Source: JADGHX01 sp963837755 (GTDB lineage Bacteria; Pseudomonadota; Gammaproteobacteria; Steroidobacterales; Steroidobacteraceae). From it: a stretch of 64,000 nt of DNA. Positions 57,285 to 64,000 of the stretch are shown here, piece after piece. The DNA lies in assembly GCA_963837755.1 (NCBI GenBank), contig CAWIOP010000001.1, positions 1,116,001 through 1,180,000 of the forward strand, read 5' to 3'. Below the pieces are notes generated by a model. That model made no database searches. It was not told the DNA's origin and was given only the letters and a program-made list of their open reading frames with translations. Each line of letters opens with the position of its first letter. Position 1 is the stretch's first letter. A program made the translations under genes and the position numbers.

Positions 57285-57310
57285 TAGGGTGGCGATGCGA
57301 TGTCGCGTCT
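57285..57310 (+). promoter_or_regulatory. ECF-type promoter motif, plus strand, facing the formamidase gene tail
   Basis: TAGGGTG (57285-57291), 14 bases, CGTCT (57306-57310). It lies 14 bases from the minus-strand copy and points the other way. No plus-strand gene follows until 58656; a transcript would run antisense to the FmdA-type gene. Confidence 0.45.
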
Positions 57311-57355
57311 TGGCCGAAGAGGCGAACGCACCAGACCGGCAGCGCGCGCTGGGCC

Positions 57356-58468
57356 TCACTTGCCGGGCTTGTACCAGTAGTCGCTCTTGTCGTTGACAAA
57401 CAGGCTCTTCGGAATCATCGCGTGAATGCCCTTCGTGCCGTCGACGATCTGCGTGATGCGGAAGTCGACGGCCATGCTGGCCAGCGGCAGCGTGCGGAAC
57501 ATGTCCCATCCTTTCGCCTCGTGCATGAAGTCGACCATGTCGTCCACGGCGAGCTGCATGGCGTCGTCGAGATCGGTGTCGAGGCCGAACGTGATGTAGT
57601 GAGTGGCCGTCTCCGCGCGCGGCGACTTGAGCGTTTTTCCCTTGTGCAGGATGAACTGGAAGACAGCCGTGTTCGCCGTTTCGATGGCCGTGCCGGTGAT
57701 CTCGCCATCACCCTGCGCCGCGTGCGCATCGCCCGTGAAGAACAGCCCGCCTTTGTGAAACACCGGCATGTACAGCGTTGAGCCGGCCGTGAGCTCCTTG
57801 CAATCCAGGTTGCCGGCGAACGCACCGGGTGGGCCGCTGCGGCGATTCGGGCCGTCTGAAGCAGGCGGCAGCAGGCCCATCACGCCCATGAACGGCCCGA
57901 GCGGCACTTCCACCCCGGGCTCGAAGAGCCCCACGTTGCGCTTGAGATCGAACACAGTGACCTTGTTCGGCGGCTTGTCGCTGTCGAGCTGCCGCAGGCT
58001 GCGGCCAGGGCCGCGTCCTGTCGTTCCATAAGGAATGCGCGGCACGACAGAGAGAATGCGCACTTCAATCGAATCCCCCGGCATCGCGCCTTCGATGGCG
58101 ATGGGCCCCACGAGCAGGTGGCCGTTCTCGATGCCGGCGTAGCGCGTTGCTTTTTCCAGCACGAGCGCCGTCTCCTTCAGCGCCGGGTTCTCCATGGTGG
58201 TGGGCACGCCGTTCTGACGCAGCCATTCGTCCGGATCCATCTTCGGATTGCGCCAGCCGGCGCCGCCGCCCGTATCCACTTTCACGATCGCGCCGGATTT
58301 GACAGTGAGGATCGGCGCCTTCTGCGCCGGAGAGTTTCCGATGGCGGAGCTCTCGGGCGTCAGATGGACGTAGTGATCGAACTTCGGCTCGGTGGCGGCA
58401 AACGATGCGGCCGGCAGCAGCGATAGAAGAAGCCAGGAGATAGAAGATCGGTGCGCGCGAAGTTTCAT
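57356..58468 (-). CDS. Acetamidase/formamidase (FmdA/AmdA) family protein, exported
   Basis: 370 residues with a signal peptide (SSISWLLLSLLPAASFA). It shows the family layout: VKSGAIVKVDT, GPIAIEGAMPGDSIEVRIL, and GLFFTGDAHAAQGDGEITG with the metal-binding histidine. Family members hydrolyse small amides such as formamide or acetamide; most are cytoplasmic, so the export signal is unusual. The ATG at 58468 (MKLRAHRSS) is chosen for its signal peptide. It is the seventh amide hydrolase of the island and the third fold type. Confidence 0.87.
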   Translation of the reverse strand: MKLRAHRSSISWLLLSLLPAASFAATEPKFDHYVHLTPESSAIGNSPAQKAPILTVKSGAIVKVDTGGGAGWRNPKMDPDEWLRQNGVPTTMENPALKETALVLEKATRYAGIENGHLLVGPIAIEGAMPGDSIEVRILSVVPRIPYGTTGRGPGRSLRQLDSDKPPNKVTVFDLKRNVGLFEPGVEVPLGPFMGVMGLLPPASDGPNRRSGPPGAFAGNLDCKELTAGSTLYMPVFHKGGLFFTGDAHAAQGDGEITGTAIETANTAVFQFILHKGKTLKSPRAETATHYITFGLDTDLDDAMQLAVDDMVDFMHEAKGWDMFRTLPLASMAVDFRITQIVDGTKGIHAMIPKSLFVNDKSDYWYKPGK

Positions 58469-58583
58469 GGCGATGACGAGCCTCGTGGATGCGCCGGGAT
58501 GGCCTGGCAGTGAAGACGCGCTACGCAGCCCATCCCCCCGGTTCATCCGATGCATGCAGAACTTTCAAGCGTCTGCACCAAGG

Positions 58584-58609
58584 TAGGGTGTTCTTCGGGA
58601 CGGGCGTCT
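58584..58609 (+). promoter_or_regulatory. ECF-type promoter motif before the DUF3450-ExbB-ExbD-TonB operon
   Basis: TAGGGTG (58584-58590), 14 bases, CGTCT (58605-58609), 46 bases before the DUF3450 start. The extended match AGGTAGGGTG-N13-GCGTCTGA is identical in both blocks to the site before TonB receptor 2. Confidence 0.62.
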
Positions 58610-58655
58610 GACTGAGCAACACCCACGTTTCTCGAGCGGAGCCGAAAGACTTGCC

Positions 58656-59457
58656 ATGAGCGGAACGACGAGCACTTTCAGAACCTACGCGCCCGCCGCG
58701 GCGATGGCGGCGTTGTGGGTGGCAGTAGCCATCGCACAAACCGTGAGTGCCCAGACAGCGGGCGCACAGAAAATCAACACGGTGATCGACGAGCAGGTGA
58801 AGGCCGAGCAGGCCGCGCAGGCTTCGCAGAAGCGCATCGCGCAGCTCGACGAGGAGGCCACCGGCATGCTGGCGGAATATCGCCAGGCACACGCCGAGAC
58901 GGGCGGCCTCAAGGCCTACAACGACCAGCTCGCGACACAGGTCAAGTCGCAGCAGGACGAGCTCAACACCATGACTCGCCAGCTCGCCGAGATCGAGACC
59001 ACCTCGCGCGAGGTGCTGCCGCTGATGCAGAAGATGCTCGACACGCTCGAGCAGTTCGTCGCGCTCGACGTGCCCTTCCTGCCCGAGGAGCGCGCGAGGC
59101 GCGTCGCGGCTGCTCGAGGAGATGATGACGCGCGCCGACGTGACGGTCTCCGAGAAGTACCGCCGCATCGTCGAGGCCTACCAGGTCGAGATGGAGTACG
59201 GGCGCACGCATCGAGGCCTACGAGGGCAAGGTCGGCGACGAACGCACCGTGCAGTTCCTGCGCGTCGGCCGCGTCGCGCTGCTCTACCAGACGCTCGACG
59301 GCAAGGAGACCGGCTACTGGGACGCCGACGCGAAGAAGCTGGGTCGCTGGACGACAACTACGAGCACGCCTTCAAGGAGGGCCTCGCGGTCGCCAAGAAG
59401 CAGGCCGCGCCCGGACTTCTTGTGGTTCCGGTGCCGGCGCCGAAGGAGGTGAAGTGA
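58656..59457 (+). pseudogene. DUF3450 family protein (TonB2-type system), frame broken near its end
   Basis: The first 150 codons are clean: a signal peptide (AAAMAALWVAVAIAQTVSAQ) and a coiled coil, ending FLPEERARRV at about 59105. The rest, TRADVTVSEKYRRIVEAYQV, VGRVALLYQTLDGKETGYW and EHAFKEGLAVAKKQAA, appears in other frames after single-base changes near 59106, 59209 and 59345. The stop is at 59455-59457. The protein-level sequence is that of DUF3450 periplasmic proteins which always precede TtpC/ExbB genes. I read the breaks as base-call errors in an intact gene. Confidence 0.8.
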
Positions 59458-60860
59458 TGATCTCGCGAAGCAAGAAGTGCTCGCTCTCGCCGCGCTGCTG
59501 GTTTCGGCGGCGATGCCTCCGCGGCATGCCGCCGCGGCAAGCGCGGGCAACCTCGACGAGCTGCTCGAGCAGACGCGCAATGCGCGCGCGCGCGAAGCGC
59601 AGGCGAACGCGGCGCGCGAGAACGAAGTTCCTCGCCGAGCGCGACCAAGCAGGCGCGCTGCTCGCGGAAGCGCAGCGCAAGCGCGACGCCGCGGAACGCG
59701 CGCAGCGAGCGCCTCGCTCTCCGCCGCGTTCGACGCCAACGAGGTGAAGCTGACGGAGCTGCAGACGCATGCTCGATGCCAGCGGCTCGGCAACCTCGGC
59801 GAGCTCTTCGGCGTGGTGCGCCAGGTGGCCGGCGACGTCTCGGCTCGGTGGTGTACAACTCGCTGATCAGCGCGCAGTTCCCGGAGCGCGACGAGTTCTT
59901 CGCGGAGCTCGCGCAAGGCGAAGGCGCTGCCGTCGATCGACGGAGCTCGAGCAGCTCTGGTTCGAGATGCAGCGCGAGATGACCGAGAGCGGGCGCGGTT
60001 GTCGCGCTTCGAGACCAAGATCGTCGACGCCGGACGGCGCGCCGCTCGAAGCCGAGGTGGTGCGCATCGGCCGCTTCATCGCGATGACCGACGGCGCGCT
60101 ACCTGCAACTATCTGCCCAGCGTCAGAAGCAGCTCGGCGTGCTCTCGCGCCAGCCCGACGCTCGCGAGTACCGGCTCGGCGGCGAAGAAGCTGGAGGACG
60201 CGACGACGGGCTACGTCGAAGGCCGCCGTCGATCCGTCGCGCGGCGTGCTGCTCTCGCTGCTCGTGCAGCGGCCGAACGTGATGGAGCGCATCGAGAAGG
60301 GCGAGGCCGTCGGCTACGTGATCATCGTCGTCGGCGTCGATCGGCGCCGCTGCTCGCGCGTCTACCAGTGATCTTCCTGATCTCGGCCGCGGTGCGCGGT
60401 CGGTCGTCACCAGCTCAAGCGCCTCGACCAGCCGGAACCGACAACCCGCTCGGCCGCGTGCTCGCCACGTTCAAGGGCGATCCGCGCGACACGATCGAGG
60501 AGAGGACGCCGAGGTCGTCGAGCTGCGCATCTCCGAGGCGGTGCTGCGCGAGGTGCCGAAGCTCGAGCGCTTCCAGGCCTTCCTGCGCCTCGCCGTCGCC
60601 GCGGGTCCGCTGCTCGGCCTGATCGGCACCGTGATCGGCATGATCATCACCTTCCAGAGCATCACCGAGTCGGGCTCGAGCGATCCGAAGCTGATGGCGA
60701 ACGGCATCGGGCAGGCGATGATCGCGACGGTGCTCGGCCTCGGCATCGCGGTCCCGCTGCTCTTCGTCAACGCGGGCTTGCGTCGCTGTCGCGTCCGATC
60801 GTGCAGATCCTCGACGAGCAGAGCACGGGCCTGCTCGCCGAGAGTCTCGAGGGCCGTGTG
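59457..60860 (+). pseudogene. MotA/TolQ/ExbB proton-channel protein, TtpC-like long form (many frameshifts)
   Basis: The ATG overlaps the DUF3450 stop (TGATGA). Fragments in changing frames give a signal peptide, a coiled coil (LDELLEQTRNARAREAQANA, LTELQT), a middle region (SLISAQFPERDEFFAEL, GVLLSLLVQRPNVMERIEKG) and the conserved channel core FLRLAVAAGPLLGLIGTVIG through GLGIAVPLLFVNAG. That core is typical of TolQ/ExbB and of TtpC in TonB2 systems. At least a dozen single-base gains or losses interrupt it. The end is uncertain: no clear stop/start pair is seen around 60840-60900 before the next ExbB. Confidence 0.75.
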
Positions 60861-60869
60861 GAGGGCAAC

Positions 60870-61410
60870 GCCGGTGCTCGCCTCGACGTGCTGCGCTCGC
60901 CCCTTTCCGCGCGCTCGCCGCCCTGCGCGGAGCCGGCGGCCCGTTCGTCGTCTGGATCTTCCTCTCCGGCGTCGTGATGTGGACGCTCGTGATCGAGCGC
61001 TACTGGTACTTCTCGCGGATCCTGCCCGCAGAAGCACGCGCGGCCTCGCTGCACGACTGGAACGCGCGCACGGATCGCACGCAGCTGGTGCGCGCGGCAG
61101 ATCCGCAAGGCGATGATCTCGCGCCTGAACGGCGCGATGACCGCGAACCTGCCGCTGCTGCGCGTGCTGGTGCCGCTGTCGCCGCTGCTCGGCCTGGTCG
61201 GCACGGTGAGCGGCATGCTCGAGGTCTTCGACTCGATGGCGCTGCGCGGCTCGGCCGACGCGCGCGCGATGGCGAGCGGCGTCTCCCACGCGATGATCTG
61301 CACGCTGACGGGCCTCGCGGTCAGCATCACCGGCCTGTACCCGGTGTACTACTTCCAATCGCCGGACGAAGCTCGAGACCGAGCTCCTCGCCGATAAGTT
61401 CACCTTCTGA
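60870..61410 (+). pseudogene. MotA/TolQ/ExbB proton-channel protein, short form (frameshifted)
   Basis: The reconstructed sequence runs GPFVVWIFLSGVVMWTLVIE then RYWYFSRILPA, then LLRVLVPLSPLLGLVGTVSG and HAMICTLTGLAVSITGLYPV, ending LADKFTF with a stop at 61408-61410. This is the usual second, short ExbB of TonB2-type operons. Frame breaks near 61105 and 61375 and an unclear start remain. Its boundary with the preceding gene cannot be fixed from this sequence. Confidence 0.7.
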
Positions 61411-61432
61411 CGTCAAGAGCACCCGCAAGACC

Positions 61433-61851
61433 ATGCGACTGCGCAGCCACTTGGCAATCAGCACGGCAGCGACGAGACCGGCATCGACCTCGCGCCGATG
61501 CTCGACTTCGTCCTGAACCTGCTGATCTTCTTCATCATCACCGCGGTGTTCGCGAAGGAGATCGGCATCACCGGTGAGCCGGCCGCAGCGGCGTCGAACG
61601 CCGAGCAGCAAGGAGGCCGGCAGCATCATCGTGATGATCCGCCCGGGCGGGCGAGATCTTCGTCGACGACCGCGTGGTCGACGTGCGCGCGGTGCGCGCC
61701 AACGTCGAGCGCCTGCACGCGCAGAAGCCGGACGACGGCGTGATCGTCACCGCCGACCAGGAGGCGCGAGACCGGCGTGCTCGTGCAGGTGGTCGATCAG
61801 GTGCGCCAGGGCGGCGTCGAGAACATCTCCTTCGCCGCCTCGGCGAGTTGA
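61433..61851 (+). pseudogene. ExbD/TolR biopolymer transport protein (first copy, frameshifted)
   Basis: It starts at the ATG at 61433 (MRLRSHLA). The frame then shifts before IDLAPMLDFVLNLLIFFIIT, the ExbD membrane helix with its critical aspartate, and again before VDVRAVRANVERLHAQKPDD. It ends at 61849-61851. Restored, it is about 135 residues, normal for ExbD. It works with ExbB to harvest the proton gradient for TonB. Confidence 0.75.
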
Positions 61852-61857
61852 AGAGCG

Positions 61858-62266
61858 ATGCGTCGCCACGCCACGCGCCCGAGATCGGAAGAGACCGGCA
61901 TCGACCTCGCGCCGATGCTCGACTTCGTCCTGAACCTGCTGATCTTCTTCATCATCACGACCTCGTTCGTGAAGGAGGCCGGCATCACGGTGACCCGCCC
62001 CGAGGCGGAGACCGCGGAGCAGCCAGGAGAACGGCAACATCCTGATCGCGATCCGCCCGAACGGCGAGATCTGGATGGACCGGCGCCAGGTCGACCTGCG
62101 CGAGGTGCGGCCGCTCATCGAGCGCCTGCACATCGAGCGGCCCGACGACACCGTGGTCGTGATCGCCGACAAGGCGGCGCAGACCGGCGTGCTCGCGCAG
62201 GTGATGGACGAGGTGAAGCTCGGCGGCATCAAGGAGGTCGCCATCGCCGCGGCGCCGGGGAGCTGA
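61858..62266 (+). pseudogene. ExbD/TolR biopolymer transport protein (second copy, one frameshift)
   Basis: It opens MRRHATRPRSEETGIDLAPM and continues with the ExbD helix FVLNLLIFFIITTSFV. One extra C at about 62018 shifts the frame; the rest, RQVDLREVRPLIERLHIERP and VMDEVKLGGIKEVAIA, is clean to the stop at 62264-62266. After this point the sequence shows no more frame breaks. Two ExbD copies in a row are normal for this operon type. Confidence 0.8.
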
Positions 62267-62270
62267 CACC

Positions 62271-62927
62271 ATGCAGACCCAGGCCATGCTCACGCCGCGC
62301 TCCGTGCCCATCTTCATCGTGGCATTTGGCGCCGCGCTCGCCCTCTTCTCGCTCATGTACACCGTGATTCACGCTACAGGGCACGGCGTGGAGAAAGCCG
62401 AACAGCTGCAGACCATCGACTTCGTGCGGCTGCGGCGCGACTCGCAGGTGGAGTCCCTCGCTCGCCGCAAGCCACCGCCGCCTCCGCCGAAGCCGCCGCC
62501 GCCTCCGTCCAAAATGAAGGTGGAGGCTGGCAGCGTGCAGGGCGCCGGCGGCGGCTTCGCCATGCCCAACGTGGAGCTGAACGCGAACGTGGGCGGCGGC
62601 ACCTTCGTCGGCCAGATGGGGGGTGGTGGTGGCGCTGGCTTGTTCGACGGCGACATCATCCCGCTACAGCGAATTCCGCCGCAGTACCCGCGAGATGCCG
62701 CGCGTAACAACATCACGGGCTGGGTGCAGCTCGAAGTGACGGTGAACCCGGATGGCACCGTGCGCGGTTGCAAGGTGATGGACTCGAAACCGAAAGGGTT
62801 GTTCGAAGCGTCGGCGGTGGCGGCGGTCATGCGCTGGAAGTTCAAGCCCAAGGTGGTGAACGGGCAGCCCGTGCAGCAGCGCGGCGCCCAGCGCATCGAG
62901 TTCGACCTGAACAAGGCTGCTGGATAA
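62271..62927 (+). CDS. tonB: TonB family energy-transducing protein
   Basis: 218 residues with one N-terminal membrane helix (VPIFIVAFGAALALFSLMYT), a proline-rich periplasmic spacer (KPPPPPPKPPPPPSK) and a C-terminal TonB domain (YPRDAARNNITGWVQLEVTV). It transmits the energy harvested by ExbB/ExbD to TonB receptors, most simply the two in this island. It starts 4 bases after the second ExbD gene and is intact. Confidence 0.9.
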   Translation: MQTQAMLTPRSVPIFIVAFGAALALFSLMYTVIHATGHGVEKAEQLQTIDFVRLRRDSQVESLARRKPPPPPPKPPPPPSKMKVEAGSVQGAGGGFAMPNVELNANVGGGTFVGQMGGGGGAGLFDGDIIPLQRIPPQYPRDAARNNITGWVQLEVTVNPDGTVRGCKVMDSKPKGLFEASAVAAVMRWKFKPKVVNGQPVQQRGAQRIEFDLNKAAG

Positions 62928-62940
62928 GGTGAGGCGTGCG

Positions 62941-64000
62941 GTGAAGCGAACGACAATACGTTGGACGGTTGCGATGGCACTGGCCGCCGCCTGTGCGGGC
63001 GGCAACGCGGTGGCGGCGGACTGCAAGGAAGAGAAGGCCGCCCGCACGATGAGCGAGGCCGTGTATCACGGCGTGGATGAAGCGACGAAGCTCATCGCCA
63101 GCAAGCAGCAGGCCGAGGCAATCGACAAGCTCACGAAGCTCGCGGATACGGGCTCGGATTTCGACAAGGCCGTGGTGTACTACAACCTCGGCTTCGCGCA
63201 TTCGTCGAAGAACGACTACGCCAACGCCGCGGCAGCGTTCGCGAAGGCGGTGTCGTTCAAGGCGCTTCCGCAGCAGCAGCAGGAGCAGCTTCAGTACAAC
63301 CTGGGGCAGCTCTACATCGTGGCGGGCAAGCACGACGAAGGCATCAAGGCGCTTCAGGAATACATTTCCACCGCCTGCAAGCCGGTGGCTGCGGAGGCGC
63401 ACATCTTTCTGGCGAACGCGCTCGTCGAGCGCAAGCGCTATCAGGAGGCCGTGCCGCAGATCGACCTTGCGCTGTCGAAGGCGAAGTCCCCGAACCAGAG
63501 CTGGTTCGAGATGAAGCTCGCGGTGAACTACGAGCTGAAAGACTTCAAGGCGTGCGCGCAGACGCTGGTGCAGCTCATCGGCATGGCGCCCACCAAGCCG
63601 GACTACTGGAAGCAGCTCTCCAGCATGTTCTTCGAGATGAAGTCCGATATCGAGGCGGTGGCGGTGCTGTCGCTCGCGGAACGGCAGGGTTTCATCGACA
63701 AGCCGAACGAGCGCAAGAACATGTACAACGTCTACATGATGCTCGACCTGCCGTTCAAGGCGGGCAACTTCATGCAGGAGTCGATCGAGAAGGGAAAGGT
63801 TCCCGCCGACGAGGCGAACCTCGAATCCGTGGCGGACGCGTGGATCAACGCGCGCGAGGCTGCGCGGGCGGAAAGTGCGTTGCGCAAGCTGGCGTCGATG
63901 TCGGAGAAGGGCGAGTACTTCTACAAGCTCGGCGCCATGTTCGGCGACAACGAGCAGTGGAAGGACTCGCGGGAGATGCTCAGGAAGGCGCTCGACAAGG
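62941..64000 (+). CDS. Tetratricopeptide-repeat periplasmic protein (cut by window edge)
   Basis: 353 residues are visible and the gene continues past 64000. A GTG start at 62941 has a good AAGGTGAGG ribosome-binding site; 62929 is an alternative. A signal peptide (VAMALAAACAGGNAVAA) is followed by TPR helices such as VVYYNLGFAHSSKNDYANAA and LQYNLGQLYIVAGKHDEG. Proteins of this type close the DUF3450-TtpC-ExbB-ExbD-TonB operon in many proteobacteria and help TonB2-type uptake. Confidence 0.85.
   Translation, partial: MKRTTIRWTVAMALAAACAGGNAVAADCKEEKAARTMSEAVYHGVDEATKLIASKQQAEAIDKLTKLADTGSDFDKAVVYYNLGFAHSSKNDYANAAAAFAKAVSFKALPQQQQEQLQYNLGQLYIVAGKHDEGIKALQEYISTACKPVAAEAHIFLANALVERKRYQEAVPQIDLALSKAKSPNQSWFEMKLAVNYELKDFKACAQTLVQLIGMAPTKPDYWKQLSSMFFEMKSDIEAVAVLSLAERQGFIDKPNERKNMYNVYMMLDLPFKAGNFMQESIEKGKVPADEANLESVADAWINAREAARAESALRKLASMSEKGEYFYKLGAMFGDNEQWKDSREMLRKALDK

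Noticed and set aside
60840..60900. True fusion of the long and short ExbB proteins
   Set aside because: No stop/start is visible, but the area is full of indels; separate genes are the rule in this operon type, so the missing boundary is more likely an error.

Overview
The window is GC-rich, densely packed bacterial DNA. Its gene content fits a gammaproteobacterium in or near the Xanthomonadales/Nevskiales/Steroidobacter group: a xanthomonadin-type pigment locus, GltBD, TonB receptors and a TonB-ExbB-ExbD module. I placed it from gene content only. I saw no rRNA, tRNA, CRISPR array, transposase or phage gene.

Region 1 (about 1-22.9 kb) is an aryl polyene cluster of the xanthomonadin kind. 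Plus-strand genes encode acyltransferases, two acyl carrier proteins, a glycosyltransferase, two complete ketosynthases, a ketosynthase-like partner, a ketoreductase, an acyl-AMP ligase and two flavin-halogenase-like enzymes. A chorismatase (XanB2/Hyg5 type) sits among them and should supply the hydroxybenzoate starter. A six-gene minus-strand operon (15.9-21.3 kb) adds two hotdog dehydratases, an MMPL exporter, a LolA-like carrier, another acyltransferase and a COG4648 membrane protein. The left edge holds the start of a probable phosphopantetheinyl transferase. Between 8.37 and 10.0 kb lie decayed gene fragments.

Region 2 (23-33.6 kb) is mostly housekeeping: gltB and gltD, a NYN-domain protein, a DUF4404 protein, a diguanylate cyclase remnant, a lipoprotein cytochrome c and an ABC-2 exporter.

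Region 3 (34-64 kb) is the most unusual part. It has an ECF sigma factor, a FecR-like regulator (frameshifted), two paralogous TonB receptors each with an EF-hand-like loop, a histidine-rich membrane protein, a 34-residue ORF resembling an amidase tail, two asparaginases, four amidase-signature enzymes, an FmdA/AmdA-type enzyme, a JmjC-like oxygenase, an RND efflux pump, and a DUF3450-TolQ/ExbB-ExbD-TonB-TPR operon. Seven amide hydrolases from three folds, most with export signals, sit beside their own uptake and energising machinery. A two-block motif, TAGGGTG-N14-CGTCT, occurs four times, three of them just before receptor 2, the amidase operon and the TonB operon. It looks like an ECF promoter and ties the island into one regulon. 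I infer a regulated system that imports and deamidates an unknown amide- or peptide-like compound.

From about 59.1 to 62.0 kb the reading frame breaks repeatedly although the protein-level sequence is well conserved. This looks like poor local base calling rather than gene decay.
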